Counted from the stretch's first letter, positions 33,867 through 43,285 are shown. The stretch is 64,000 bases of DNA from Streptacidiphilus rugosus AM-16 (GCF_000744655.1 NZ_JQMJ01000004.1:1116001-1180000), one strand, 5' to 3'. The notes: generated from the sequence alone by a model not told the origin. Program-made: numbers and translations.

Positions 33867-34997
33867 ATGACCATCGCCGAGTCCGTCGTCTCCCGCGCCG
33901 CCGAGATCCTGTCCCGGCCCGTCGCGCTGAACGGGTTGACCGTCCCCAACCGCATCGCCATGGCGCCGATGACCCGCATGTTCTCCCCGGGCGGCGTCCC
34001 GGGTGAGGACGTCAGGTCCTACTACGCCAGCCGTGCCGCCGCGAACGTCGGACTGATCGTCACCGAGGGCACCTACGTCGGGCACGAGTCGGCCGGGCAG
34101 AGCGACCGGGTGCCGCGCTTCCACGGCGAGGAGCAGCTGGCCGGGTGGGCCGCGGTCGCCGACGCGGTGCACGCCGCAGGCGGCACGATCGTGCCGCAGC
34201 TGTGGCACATCGGCATGGTGCGCAAGCAGGGCCAGCCGCCGTTCGCCGACGCCCCGGCGGTCGGCCCCTCCGGTGTCCGCCTGGACGGCTCCGAGGACGG
34301 CGGCCGGGCGATGACCCGGAGCGACCTCGACGCGGTGATCGGCGCGTTCGCCGACGCCGCCGCCGACGCGGAGCGGATCGGCTTCGACGGCGTGGAACTG
34401 CACGGCGCCCACGGCTACCTGGTGGACCAGTTCCTCTGGGCCGGCACCAACCGCCGCACGGACGCCTACGGCGGCGACCCGGTGGCGCGGACGAAGTTCG
34501 CCGAGGAGATCGTGGCCGCGGTCCGCGAGCGCGTCTCGGCGGAGTTCCCGGTGATCTTCCGCTACTCGCAGTGGAAGCAGGAGGCCTACGACGCGCGCCT
34601 TGCGGAGACCCCGGAGCAGCTGGAGGCCATCCTGGCCCCGCTCGCCGCGGCCGGTGTCGACGCCTTCCACGCCTCGACCCGCCGCTACTGGCTGCCGGAG
34701 TTCGAAGGCTCGGACCTCAACCTGGCCGGCTGGACGAAGAAGCTGACCGACCGGCCGACCATCTCCGTCGGCTCGGTCGGCCTGGACGGCGACTTCCTGG
34801 GCGCCTTCGTCGGCGAGGGCTCGCCGCTGCGGTCCATCGACAACCTGCTCGACCGGATGGAGCGCGAGGAGTTCGACCTGGTCGCGGTCGGCCGCGCGCT
34901 GCTGCAGGACCCGCAGTGGGCGGCGAAGGTGCTCGCGGGCCGCTTCGACGAGCTCGCCTCCTACGACGCGGCGTCGCTGAAGTCGCTGAGCTTCTGA
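33867..34997 (+). CDS. NADH:flavin oxidoreductase (Old Yellow Enzyme family)
   Basis: The 376-aa protein is an FMN TIM-barrel. NRIAMAPMTRMFSPGG is the N-terminal signature and VPQLWHIG follows. The active-site pair is His179 and His182 in ELHGAHGYLVDQFLW, then TNRRTDAYGGDP. Old Yellow Enzymes reduce activated C=C bonds of enals, enones, nitro compounds and quinones. It is a single-gene unit ending in a strong hairpin. The upstream repeated boxes suggest inducible expression. Confidence 0.95.
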   Translation: MTIAESVVSRAAEILSRPVALNGLTVPNRIAMAPMTRMFSPGGVPGEDVRSYYASRAAANVGLIVTEGTYVGHESAGQSDRVPRFHGEEQLAGWAAVADAVHAAGGTIVPQLWHIGMVRKQGQPPFADAPAVGPSGVRLDGSEDGGRAMTRSDLDAVIGAFADAAADAERIGFDGVELHGAHGYLVDQFLWAGTNRRTDAYGGDPVARTKFAEEIVAAVRERVSAEFPVIFRYSQWKQEAYDARLAETPEQLEAILAPLAAAGVDAFHASTRRYWLPEFEGSDLNLAGWTKKLTDRPTISVGSVGLDGDFLGAFVGEGSPLRSIDNLLDRMEREEFDLVAVGRALLQDPQWAAKVLAGRFDELASYDAASLKSLSF

Positions 34998-35007
34998 CCT
35001 CCCGGCG

Positions 35008-35035
35008 CGAGCCGCGGCCCCGGGGCCGCGGCTCG
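35008..35035. terminator. GC-rich terminator after the OYE gene
   Basis: A 28-bp perfect palindrome (14-bp arms, CGAGCCGCGGCCCC) begins 11 bases after the OYE stop and is followed by GCTGTTT. It lies between convergent genes (esterase stop at 35062) and may act on both. Confidence 0.8.
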
Positions 35036-35061
35036 GCTGTTTGCCGCCGGACAGGGCCTGG

Positions 35062-36222
35062 CTAGTGCTTCTTGGCGGCGTGGGTGGTCGGGGTCGTCTC
35101 CGACTGCGGGGCGTCGAGCAGGGCGTTCAGCCAGGGGAAGAGCGAGGGGTACATCGAGGTCCAGGTGCCCCAGTTGTGCCCGCCGTCCTTGAGCAGCAGC
35201 GGAGTCGCCACCTGGACGGGGAACTTGGCCGCGGTGCGCAGGGCGTCGGCGTTGGCCTTGGTGCTGTAACGGTCGTGGAGGCTGGTCGCGACCATGATCG
35301 ACACATCGGTGTCCGGGCCGGTCCTGCGCAGCAGCGCCAGCGGGTTCTCGGAGGCGAGGACGCCCTTGGTGGACACGTTGGACGGATCGCCGTGGAAGTC
35401 GTCCGGGCTCATCGCCACGGCCGTGGCGAAGCGGTCGGGATGCTTGAGCACCATCCTGACGGCGCAGTAGCCGCCGGTGGAGATCCCGACCAGGCCCCAG
35501 CCGTGGGCGCTGTCCAGGACCCGGAACTGCCTCTTGATCATGTTCGGCACGTCGGTGCCGATCCAGGTGCCGTTCCTGACGCCGTTCGAGTCGGTGCAGT
35601 CGGTGTTCTTGCCGTTCGGGTCGATCGTGGGCACGACGATCACGGCGGGCTTCATGGTCCCCTTGGCCATCATCTGGGCCAGGGACTGCGGCATCTTGCC
35701 GCCGGCCAGCCAGGTCTTGGTCGAGCCGGGGTAGCCGTGCAGCAGCACGATGACGGGGAACCTGTCGTTCTGGTACTTCGTCTGGTCATACTGCGGCGGC
35801 GTCCAGACCAGCACCTGACCGGTCAGGCCGGAGACCGGGCCCTTGTACATGGCGCTCTCGAAACCGGACGGCCCCGGCCCGAACACCGCCTTCGCCCAGG
35901 CGGTGTCGGAGCTCGGAAGCGTCACGTTGTTCGCGCTCGTGTCGCCCAGGAGGTCCGTCCAGGACGTGTACAATCCGTTGTCGTTGTTGATCCACACCGC
36001 GACCACCGCGATGGCGGTGACCTGGCAGACTCCGATCATCCCCACACGAAGCAGCCAGCGCAGGGCCTTGGGCCCGCGCACGGCTCCCCACGCGAGCGTC
36101 GTGAGCACGATGGCGACGACCGTGGCGAGGATGAGGGTGTAGAAGAAGGCATTGCCGGTGAGGCTCACGTGGCGGTCTCTTCGCGGGTCGGTGACGGCGT
36201 TGGCGCGGGCGGGCGCGCCCAT
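35062..36222 (-). CDS. Membrane-anchored esterase, antigen-85-like fold
   Basis: The protein is up to 386 aa; a GTG at 36168 (VSLTGNAFFY) is an alternative start nearer the first membrane segment. Two or more N-terminal hydrophobic segments (AFFYTLILATVVAIVLTTLA, GMIGVCQVTAIAVVAVWI) anchor an extracytoplasmic alpha/beta hydrolase. The nucleophile is in GISTGGYCA, with an acidic residue in SPDD or LHDRY segments and His in DGGHNWGTW. It resembles mycolyltransferase/esterase D proteins (PF00756). In an organism without mycolates it is probably an esterase of unknown substrate. Confidence 0.85.
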   Translation of the reverse strand: MGAPARANAVTDPRRDRHVSLTGNAFFYTLILATVVAIVLTTLAWGAVRGPKALRWLLRVGMIGVCQVTAIAVVAVWINNDNGLYTSWTDLLGDTSANNVTLPSSDTAWAKAVFGPGPSGFESAMYKGPVSGLTGQVLVWTPPQYDQTKYQNDRFPVIVLLHGYPGSTKTWLAGGKMPQSLAQMMAKGTMKPAVIVVPTIDPNGKNTDCTDSNGVRNGTWIGTDVPNMIKRQFRVLDSAHGWGLVGISTGGYCAVRMVLKHPDRFATAVAMSPDDFHGDPSNVSTKGVLASENPLALLRRTGPDTDVSIMVATSLHDRYSTKANADALRTAAKFPVQVATPLLLKDGGHNWGTWTSMYPSLFPWLNALLDAPQSETTPTTHAAKKH

Positions 36223-36427
36223 GGAGCGCGTTCCGGCACGCTAGCGGCGTCTCCTGTGCGTTTTGCTCCGAGCTCCCCCTACTGGTCGGTTTGTGACTAA
36301 ACCGTGCGCACATGCTGTGCAAACTGTGATCTCCCACGCCCGTCCCGTGGCTCGTAGCCGGAGCCGGGCTGAGGCGGAGCTGGGGTCGGCCGGGCTCAGC
36401 CGGAGCTGAAGCCATCGCGGCCCGGCG

Positions 36428-37209
36428 TCAGGCGCGGGGCGTGCGGCCGGGGCCCGGGGGCCGGCGAAGGCCTGGGCGAGGAGGAGCCAGGCGGCGGCGT
36501 CGTCGCCGTGGGTGCGGAGGGCGCTGTCGGCCGGGGCGAGGCGTTGGGTGACGACCAGGCAGAAGTCGAGCGCCGGGCCGGTGACCCGCTGCGGGGCGTC
36601 GGGCGGGCCGTAGGCCCACTGCTCGCCGTCGGGGGCGGTCAGTTCGACCCGGAACTCCTCCGACGGCGGGGTGAGGCCGTGCACGCCGTAGGCGAAGTCC
36701 CTGGTCCGGACGCCGAGGCGGGCGATGTGGCGCAGCCGCGCCGTGGGCGCGGAGCGCAGACCGAGGGCCTGGCGTACGTCCTGACCGTGGGCCCACGTCT
36801 CCATCAGGCGTGCGGTCGCCATCGACGCCACGCTCATCGGCGGCCCGTACCAGGGGAACCGCGCGCCGGGATCGGCCGCCGCGAGCGCGTCGAGCAGCGC
36901 CGCACGGCCGTCCCTCCACTCCGCGAGCAGTCGGCCGGGCGGCTTCCGCGCCTGCTCGGCCGCGGCGATCCCGACGAAGTCCTCACCGCCCTCCAGCGCG
37001 CGGAGAATCTCCTCGGGGAAGGCCTCCGGCGTGCGCACGGCGATCAGCGCCCTGGCGTCGGTCCAGGCCAGATGTCCGATCTGGTGGGCGATCGTCCACC
37101 CGGGCGCCGGCGTCGCGGCGGACCAGTCCACCTCGTCCCGCGCCACCACCGCGTCCAGCGATTCGCTCTCGTCACCGAGGTCCTTCAGGACCGGCCCGGC
37201 ATCCGCCAC
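36428..37209 (-). CDS. TIGR03084-type metal-binding protein, C-terminus probably frameshifted
   Basis: The GTG at 37209 has GAGGAGG about 7 bases upstream. The protein is a DinB/MDMPI-type helical bundle: TPAPGWTIAHQIGHLAWTD holds metal-ligand histidines, followed by RLMETWAHGQDVRQALGL. As written the frame runs on to 36241 (322 aa) with an unnatural Arg/Ala tail. Adding one base to the C-run at 36456-36460 changes the end to AGPPGPGRTPRA and a stop at 36428-36430, giving 260 aa, the usual family size. I take the shorter form as the real gene. Function: uncharacterised thiol-dependent enzyme family. Confidence 0.8.
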
Positions 37210-37343
37210 GCTGCTGCCTCCTCACGCCCGCGACCGGACCGCGCGTCCGGCGCAAGGATGACACCACGTCAGGTCCGGCGCTGCCAGGATTTCCACAAAG
37301 TCCGCTGCTGCACTGCCCCTGACGTCGACGGAGGGAGACCGTC

Positions 37344-38291
37344 ATGCCACGGAAGACGACCCGCGCGGTGCTCGCGGTCACGCTCGCGCTGCTCGCCCTG
37401 CTGTCCGCCACGGGCTGCCGCCCGTCGGCGACGGCCGGCGCTCCGGCTGCCACGGTCCGCCCGCTGCCCGTCGGCCGGTCCTCCGCGGGCCTGACGGTCG
37501 ACGGGATCAGCCGCAGCTACCGCGTCTACCGGCCCGCCGCGCTGGCCGGGCCCGCGCCGCTGGTGGTGATGCTGCACGGCGGGTTCGGCAGCGCGGAGCA
37601 GGCGGAGAGCTCCTACGGCTGGGACCGCCAGGCCGACGCGGGACACTTCCTCGTGGTGTATCCGGACGGCCGGGACCACGCCTGGAACTCCGGCGGAGGC
37701 TGCTGCGGCGTGCCGGGCACGCGGAACACGGACGACGTGGCCTTCGTGGAGGCGGTCGTCCGCACGCTGGGCCGACAGGTCCCGCTCGACCTGCGCCGGA
37801 TCTATGCGACGGGGATCTCCAACGGCGGGATGATGGCCTACCGGCTGGCCTGCCAGTCGCACCTCTTCGCGGCGGTCGGCGTCGACTCGGCCACGCAGAT
37901 GGCGGACTGCCCCGCGCCGACGCCGGTCTCCCTGCTCCACATCCACGGGACCGCCGACCACAACATCCCCTACGCCGGCGGTCCAGGCGAGGGCCCGGCA
38001 CATATCGACGGGCCCGCCGTGCCCGCGGTGGTGGCCCAGTGGCGGGCCACCGACCGCTGCGCCGCGCCGGCCGTCACGACCGCGGCGAGGGTCACCACCT
38101 CGCTGTCGGCCTGTCCTGACGGCCGCGCGGTGGAGCTGATCACCATCGCCGGGGCCGGCCACCAGTGGCCCGGCTCTCCGAACCGTCCGGTGCTCCAGCG
38201 GGTGCTCGGCCTGGACACCCCGTCCACCGCGTTGGACGCGACCACCGTCTTCTGGCAGTTCTTCGCCGCCCACCCGGCCCCGGCCGGCTGA
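37344..38291 (+). CDS. Secreted PHB-depolymerase-family esterase (LpqC-like lipoprotein)
   Basis: The 315-aa protein has a signal peptide ending in an ATGC lipobox. The catalytic domain matches the PHB depolymerase / feruloyl-esterase-like family: LVVMLHGGFGSAEQAE is the oxyanion region, GISNGGMMAYRLAC the nucleophile elbow, HIHGTADHNIPY the Asp region and GAGHQWPGS the His region. It likely hydrolyses esters of polymers or plant-derived phenolics outside the cell. No operon partner. Confidence 0.9.
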   Translation: MPRKTTRAVLAVTLALLALLSATGCRPSATAGAPAATVRPLPVGRSSAGLTVDGISRSYRVYRPAALAGPAPLVVMLHGGFGSAEQAESSYGWDRQADAGHFLVVYPDGRDHAWNSGGGCCGVPGTRNTDDVAFVEAVVRTLGRQVPLDLRRIYATGISNGGMMAYRLACQSHLFAAVGVDSATQMADCPAPTPVSLLHIHGTADHNIPYAGGPGEGPAHIDGPAVPAVVAQWRATDRCAAPAVTTAARVTTSLSACPDGRAVELITIAGAGHQWPGSPNRPVLQRVLGLDTPSTALDATTVFWQFFAAHPAPAG

Positions 38292-38563
38292 ACCCCGCCG
38301 TCCGAAGCCCCGTCAGGGGCGTCGCCGGCCTTCGCGACGAACGGCCGGTCGCACTCCCCAGGGGCGCGAGGCTCTGCCGACTTGCGGCTCTGCCGAGATG
38401 CGGCTCCGCCGCGCGGGCGCGAAAGGCCGTCCCCTCGGATGGAGATGGCACACCGAACGAGCGAAGCCATCCGCTCATCAGTGCTGTCTCGCACGGTTCC
38501 CCACGCCCCCGAGGCACTGCCTGGGCGCCGAGACGGAGCAGGACGGGCCGAAGGCGAGGCGCC

Positions 38564-40201
38564 CTACAGCTGGGGCGCGCGGTGCGTGGGACGCCCGGCC
38601 ACCACTGTCAGCAGCACCGGCAGCTCGGCCAGGTCGAGGTCCGGGACCGCGAGCGGGTCGTCGGCGAGGACGGTGAGGTCGGCGCGGCAGCCGATCGCGA
38701 GGCGTCCCGCGCTCCCCTCCTCCCCCGCCGCCCAGGCGGGGTTGACCGTCATGCCCTGCAGCGCCTGAAGGGGGGTCAGCGCCTGCTCCGGACCGTGCGG
38801 CGGCTGGGCGAGGTCGCGGCTGGGGCGGCGGTGGCGGGCGCCGGCCATGACGGTGAGCGGCGGGTAGGGCGCGATGGGCCAGTCCGAGCCGAGCACCACC
38901 CGCGCGCCCGCCGCCCACAGATCACCGCAGCGGAAGGCGCGCGAGGCGCGCTCCTCGCCGAGACGGCGGGACCAGTTGTCGCTGTGGTCGGCCCGGGTGT
39001 AGTCGGTGCAGTGGGTGGGCTGCATGGACGCGATCACCCCGAGCCGCACGAAGCGTTCCACGGTGTCGTCCGGCACGGTCTCGATGTGCTCCACCCGGTG
39101 CCGGACGGCAGCCCCGCCCTCGGCCACCCCGCCTTCGACCGTCGCCTTCTCGACGGAGTCGAGCACGTGCCGGACCGCCGCGTCGCCGATGGCGTGGGTG
39201 GCGGTCGGGACGCCTGCCGTGTGGAAGGCCACGACGGCGCGGGAGTAGGCCTCGGGCTCGGGCCAGAACGCGTGGGTCGACTCGCCGTGGCAGTCCGGAC
39301 GTTCGAGCCAGGCGGTGCCGTTGTCGATGGTTCCGTCCATGAACATCTTCACGCCGTCGACCCGCCACAGCTCACCGCCGGTGCCCTGCATCCGGATCAG
39401 CCCGGCGAGCGCGTCGGCGTCCGCGCCCGGCTGGCACCAGGGCGCGATCCGCAGCCGCAGCGCCAGATCACCCTGATCCTCCAGCGCGGCGAAGCGGGCC
39501 AGGGCGTCCCCGTTGGCGTCCATCGCATGGCCCCCGGTCAGTCCGGCCGCCGCCATGCCCCGCAACACCTCGGCCGTGCGCAGCCGCAGCTGCTCCTCGG
39601 TGGGCTTGGGGGCGACGGCCTCCACCACCTCGCAGGCGGCGTCCTCGAGCAGCAGTCCGGTGGGGCGGCCCGACGCGTCGCAGACGATCTCCGCGGCCTG
39701 CTCGAAGGCGCGCGGCCCGTCGACTCCGGCGAGCTCCAGGGCCCGCGCGCTGGCGAGCAGCGAGTGCCCGTCGAAGAGGTCGATCGCGGCGGGGACGCCG
39801 TCCAGTACCGGTCCGACCGCCGCGGCCGTGACCGGCTGTGCGCCGAAGACGTTCGGGTCGAGCCCCCAGCCGCGCAGCCACCCGCCGGGCGGCAGCGCGC
39901 GCCGGCCGGCGTCGAGGGCGGCCCGGACGTCGTCCAGGTCGGCGCAGCCGGACAGGTCGACGCCCATCGTGCGCTCGGCGCCCGAGGTGGGGTGCAGATG
40001 GCCGTCGACGAGGCCCGGGATCACCACGGCTCCCCTGAGGTCGACGACGGTGGTCGCCGGACCGGCCAGGGCGCGGATCTCGCGGTCGGCGCCGAGGTGA
40101 GTGATCCGGCCGCCGGACGCGGCGAGCGCGGTGTGCGGGAGCACCCGGCCGGCGCCCGGATCCAGCAGACGGGCGGAGAGCAGGACGAGGTCGGCGGGCA
40201 C
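38564..40201 (-). CDS. Amidohydrolase family protein (YtcJ-like)
   Basis: The GTG at 40201 has AAGGAG 6 bases upstream, giving 545 aa. It is a metal-dependent TIM-barrel hydrolase: VVIPGLVDGHLHPTSG supplies the HxH ligands, KMFMDGTIDNGTAWL the lysine-strand, HAIGDAAVRHVLDSVE and VEHIETVPDD further histidines, and GSDWPIAPYPPL the catalytic Asp. YtcJ-type enzymes include N-substituted formamide deformylase. It is downstream of a TetR gene and divergent from an NCS1 permease, so it probably degrades an imported amide- or nucleobase-like compound. Confidence 0.9.
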   Translation of the reverse strand: MPADLVLLSARLLDPGAGRVLPHTALAASGGRITHLGADREIRALAGPATTVVDLRGAVVIPGLVDGHLHPTSGAERTMGVDLSGCADLDDVRAALDAGRRALPPGGWLRGWGLDPNVFGAQPVTAAAVGPVLDGVPAAIDLFDGHSLLASARALELAGVDGPRAFEQAAEIVCDASGRPTGLLLEDAACEVVEAVAPKPTEEQLRLRTAEVLRGMAAAGLTGGHAMDANGDALARFAALEDQGDLALRLRIAPWCQPGADADALAGLIRMQGTGGELWRVDGVKMFMDGTIDNGTAWLERPDCHGESTHAFWPEPEAYSRAVVAFHTAGVPTATHAIGDAAVRHVLDSVEKATVEGGVAEGGAAVRHRVEHIETVPDDTVERFVRLGVIASMQPTHCTDYTRADHSDNWSRRLGEERASRAFRCGDLWAAGARVVLGSDWPIAPYPPLTVMAGARHRRPSRDLAQPPHGPEQALTPLQALQGMTVNPAWAAGEEGSAGRLAIGCRADLTVLADDPLAVPDLDLAELPVLLTVVAGRPTHRAPQL

Positions 40202-40266
40202 GGGTGGCTCCTTCGGTGGTGCGGCGCGCCCGCGCGGCGACGCTCGGTGCGGTCGCGCGGTGCGGC

Positions 40267-40953
40267 TCAGTCGGTGGGCGGTGGGGCGGACGTCGGCGAG
40301 GCCAGCGGCTCGGCGGACGCGAGCGCGTGCGGGGCGAGCGTCTCGGGCGCGAGGCCCAGGACCCGCTCGGCCGTGGTCGCCGCCATGACGGTGACGGCGC
40401 GCGGCCGGTCGCTCCGGTCGGTGTTCGCGTGCACGCCCAGGCCGTCCAGGACGACCAGGATCGAGATCGCCGCGACCAACGGGTCCCCGGTGTCGAAGAC
40501 GCCTTCGTCGACGCCTTCGCGGATCAGCCCGGTGAGCCGGTCGCGCCACAGGGACTCCTGGTGCGCGACCCGCTCGGCGAGCGAGACCCGGTACCGGCTC
40601 AGGTGGCGCGCGTTGAGCCAGAGCCGGCTGATGTCGTCGTAGCGCTTCCCGCCCGTCAGCGAGAAGAACCTGGTCAGCGACTGCAGCGCCTGCCCGTTCG
40701 GGCGGACGGCGGGCAGCAGCTGGTCCAGCTCCCCCGTGGCCGCGTCGCCGAAGGCCTCGGCGACCAGGTCCTCCGCCACCGGGAAGTAGTGGCTGATCAG
40801 TCCGGGACGCACGGAGAGCTCGTCGGCCACCCTGCGCACGGTGATCAGTTCCAGTCCCTCGGCCAGGGCGATCTCCGCGGCGGCGGCCACGATCTCGGCC
40901 CTGCGCGCCTCGGGTGTCTTCCTGACGCGCTTCGAGGGAACTCTTGACGTCAT
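40267..40953 (-). CDS. TetR family regulator of the permease/amidohydrolase cluster
   Basis: The ATG at 40953 starts MTSRVPSKRVRKTPEARRAE (228 aa). The helix-turn-helix is IVAAAAEIALAEGLELITVR then RVADELSVRPGLISHYFP. The C-terminal ligand domain is of the BetI/TetR_C type. It is 66 bp upstream of the amidohydrolase on the same strand and divergent from the NCS1 permease. A TATTGG-N8-CCAATA site lies in the 73-bp intergenic region, so it probably represses both directions. Confidence 0.9.
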   Translation of the reverse strand: MTSRVPSKRVRKTPEARRAEIVAAAAEIALAEGLELITVRRVADELSVRPGLISHYFPVAEDLVAEAFGDAATGELDQLLPAVRPNGQALQSLTRFFSLTGGKRYDDISRLWLNARHLSRYRVSLAERVAHQESLWRDRLTGLIREGVDEGVFDTGDPLVAAISILVVLDGLGVHANTDRSDRPRAVTVMAATTAERVLGLAPETLAPHALASAEPLASPTSAPPPTD

Positions 40954-40964
40954 GTCGGCGACGT

Positions 40965-40984
40965 TATTGGATGTGCGACCAATA
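40965..40984. promoter_or_regulatory. Probable TetR operator TATTGG-N8-CCAATA
   Basis: A 6-bp inverted repeat with an 8-base spacer sits in the divergent gap between the TetR and permease genes. On the plus strand it overlaps a TTGACG (40944-40949) / TTGGAT (40967-40972) promoter-like pair with 17-base spacing, so binding would block transcription of the permease. Confidence 0.6.
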
Positions 40985-41026
40985 GACAAGCCCGCTCCCG
41001 TGTTCCACTGTTCCTCGGAGGACTCC

Positions 41027-42463
41027 ATGGCATCCACGATTCCAGACCACGGCACGGACTCCTCCGCCTCCCCGCCGGCGCAGGACCGGGCCGGGCGGGT
41101 GGAGGCACACGGCATCGACCACATTCCCGACAGCGAGAGACACGGGCGCGCCCGTGAACTCTTCGCGGTGTGGGCGGCGCCCAATGTGAGCTACCTCAGC
41201 CTGGTCGTCGGCGGCACGCTGATCCTGATGGGTCTGAGCCTGTGGCAGTCGCTCGCCGTCATCGTCGTCGGCAACCTGTTCTGGGCCGTGGTGGGGCTGC
41301 TCGCGATCAGCGGACCCGCCTCGGGCACGCCCAGCGAGGTGATCATGCGGGCGATGTTCGGCGTCCGGGGCAACCGCGCCAACATCGCGGTGACCGGCTG
41401 GTTCGTCTCCGTCTGCTACCTCGCGCTGAACTGGGCCGCCGCCTCCGCGGCCGCGTTCGCGCTCTCCGACCGGCTCGGCGTCCACCCCGGCACGCCGCTC
41501 AAGGTCGTCATCATCGTGGTCGTCGCCGCGCTGACCCTCGCCATCAGCGTCTACGGCCACGCCACGATCGTGCGGCTCTACCTGCCGCTCACCCTGGTGC
41601 TGACCGCGATCTTCGTCGTGCTCGCCGGCTACGTGCTGGGCCGGGCCGACTTCTCCTACCACCCCGCCCAGCCGCTGCACGGCACCGCGCTGTGGGCCGC
41701 GCTGGCCGGCGGCCTGGCCCTGATCGCCTCGGCGCCGCTCAGCTACAACAACAGCGCCGACTTCGCCCGCTACCTGCCGCGCGCCACCCCCGCGAGGTCG
41801 ATCGCCGTCTGGACCGCGCTCGGCGCCTTCGTCCCCAGCGTGCTCTTCACCGCGCTCGGCACGCTCGCCGGAACGGCGATCGACATGACCGACCCGCAGT
41901 CCGCCCTGACCGCAGTCCTCCCTGGCTGGTTCAAGCCGGCCTTCCTCCTCGCCGTCGTCCTCGGCGCGATCGCCAACAACGCCATGACGGCCTACAGCTC
42001 CGGCCTCGCCCTCCAGGCCATCGGCCTGCGCATCCGCCGCTCGCGCAGCGTGGCACTGGACGGCACCCTGGGCGTCGCGCTGACGCTGTACGCGCTGCTG
42101 GTCTCCGACTTCCTCGACACGGTCAGCAACATGCTCGAACTGATGGTCGCGCTGCTCGGCCCGAGCATGGCCGTCTACGCCGCCGACATCCTGTGGCGGC
42201 GCAACCGCTACGACGGCCTCCAGCTCTGCGACGAGTCGCGCGGCGGCCCCTTCTGGTACCGCGGCGGCGTCCACTGGGCCGGCGCGATCGCCCTGGTCAC
42301 GGGCACGGCAGCCGCGTCCCTCTGCCTGAGCACCCCCCTCTTCACCGGCCCGATCGCCAGCGCGGCGGGCGGTATCGACCTCTCCCTCCCGGTCGGGATC
42401 GTCGTCTCCGTCGCCCTTTACCTGGCCCTGGTCCGCCGCACCGCCACCACCCGACCGGCCTGA
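41027..42463 (+). CDS. NCS1 family purine-cytosine permease
   Basis: The 478-aa protein starts at the ATG at 41027, with GGAGGACTCC just upstream. About 12 hydrophobic segments follow a ~45-residue charged N-terminus. NCS1 features include AAPNVSYLSLVVGGTL in segment 1, SGTPSEVIMRAMFGVRGN, and SYNNSADFARYLPR, which is typical of CodB-like carriers. It imports nucleobases or related compounds (cytosine, allantoin, hydantoin) with a proton or sodium. Its neighbours suggest the cargo is the substrate of the amidohydrolase. Confidence 0.92.
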   Translation: MASTIPDHGTDSSASPPAQDRAGRVEAHGIDHIPDSERHGRARELFAVWAAPNVSYLSLVVGGTLILMGLSLWQSLAVIVVGNLFWAVVGLLAISGPASGTPSEVIMRAMFGVRGNRANIAVTGWFVSVCYLALNWAAASAAAFALSDRLGVHPGTPLKVVIIVVVAALTLAISVYGHATIVRLYLPLTLVLTAIFVVLAGYVLGRADFSYHPAQPLHGTALWAALAGGLALIASAPLSYNNSADFARYLPRATPARSIAVWTALGAFVPSVLFTALGTLAGTAIDMTDPQSALTAVLPGWFKPAFLLAVVLGAIANNAMTAYSSGLALQAIGLRIRRSRSVALDGTLGVALTLYALLVSDFLDTVSNMLELMVALLGPSMAVYAADILWRRNRYDGLQLCDESRGGPFWYRGGVHWAGAIALVTGTAAASLCLSTPLFTGPIASAAGGIDLSLPVGIVVSVALYLALVRRTATTRPA

Positions 42464-42473
42464 CCGCCGCTCA

Positions 42474-42521
42474 CCGACCGAGGACCGATCCCGACCCGGG
42501 CGTCCGGGCCTCGGCGGTCGG
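42474..42521 (+). terminator. Possible terminator after the NCS1 permease
   Basis: CCGACCGAGG (42474-42483) can pair with CCTCGGCGGTCGG (42509-42521) with a small bulge, enclosing a second CCCGG/CCGGG stem. It lies 10 bases after the stop. Confidence 0.45.
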
Positions 42522-42672
42522 TGGCCACACTCGTCGCGCCGACCCGCGTATGGACGCCGATCCGTCGCCGCAGGCGATCCCGTCCGCTGCGTACGCGGTG
42601 TGCCGCCGGTGCGGCCCGCCGGCGCCGACGGGACGCTGATCAAGGGGCCGCCCGGTCCGGGCCCGGCGCCGC

Positions 42673-43182
42673 TCAGAAATGCGTGGCCACGCCGAACGCC
42701 TCGCGCAGTCGGGCCATGTCCTGCCGGTCCTGCTCGCGGGGTTCGTACCCCTGGTGGAAGGCGACCTGCCGGTCGACCGAGAGGCACGGCACCGCCACGC
42801 CCGCGATCGACCCGGTGACGAAACACTCCGCCGGGTAGCGGAACGGCCGGCCCGGGTCGAATGAGGACTGCTCCGCCGAGCCGGAGCCGTCCGGCGCGAA
42901 GCGGAGCGGATGCAGGTCGATCTCGGTCCCGGCCGGGTCAGAGACCACGAAGCGGACCGGGCGCCGGTCGAGCGTCTCGGCGAACCCGGCCGCCGCCAAC
43001 GCGGCGAGCAGCGCGGGCTCCTGCTCCTGACGGTGCAACAGGTCCAGGTCCCCGTGTTCGCGGGTCTGCCGTCCGAGAAGGGCGTCGATCCCCCAGCCTC
43101 CGGCGATCCAGACCTCCGCTCCGGCGCGCCGGGCGAGGTGCAGGATCCGGAGCACGTCCCCTGCCGTCGTCACCCGCCGCAC
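42673..43182 (-). CDS. Nucleotidyltransferase-domain protein (aminoglycoside/lincosamide type)
   Basis: The 169-aa protein starts at a GTG at 43182, or another three codons later. The signature IAGGWGIDALLGRQTREHGD LDLL (read without the gap) is the ANT(2'')/LinB-type nucleotidyltransferase motif, with two metal-binding aspartates; EIDLHPLRF supplies a third acidic position. Such enzymes adenylylate aminoglycosides or lincosamides, but many homologues in Streptomyces have no proven substrate. It ends MARLREAFGVATHF. Resistance is a hypothesis. Confidence 0.8.
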   Translation of the reverse strand: MRRVTTAGDVLRILHLARRAGAEVWIAGGWGIDALLGRQTREHGDLDLLHRQEQEPALLAALAAAGFAETLDRRPVRFVVSDPAGTEIDLHPLRFAPDGSGSAEQSSFDPGRPFRYPAECFVTGSIAGVAVPCLSVDRQVAFHQGYEPREQDRQDMARLREAFGVATHF

Positions 43183-43232
43183 GCTACCCGCGCGGCAGCC
43201 CGCGCGCCCGCGCGTTTCCGTCCGGGAACGCG

Positions 43233-43268
43233 GCTGCGCCCTCCGGTACGGGAACCGGAGGGCGCAGC
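43233..43268 (-). terminator. Strong terminator after glnII
   Basis: A 15-bp perfect stem (43233-43247 and 43254-43268, GCTGCGCCCTCCGGT) with a 6-base loop lies 17 bases downstream of the glnII stop. Confidence 0.85.
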
Positions 43269-43285
43269 GCAGAGCAGGGGGCGGA

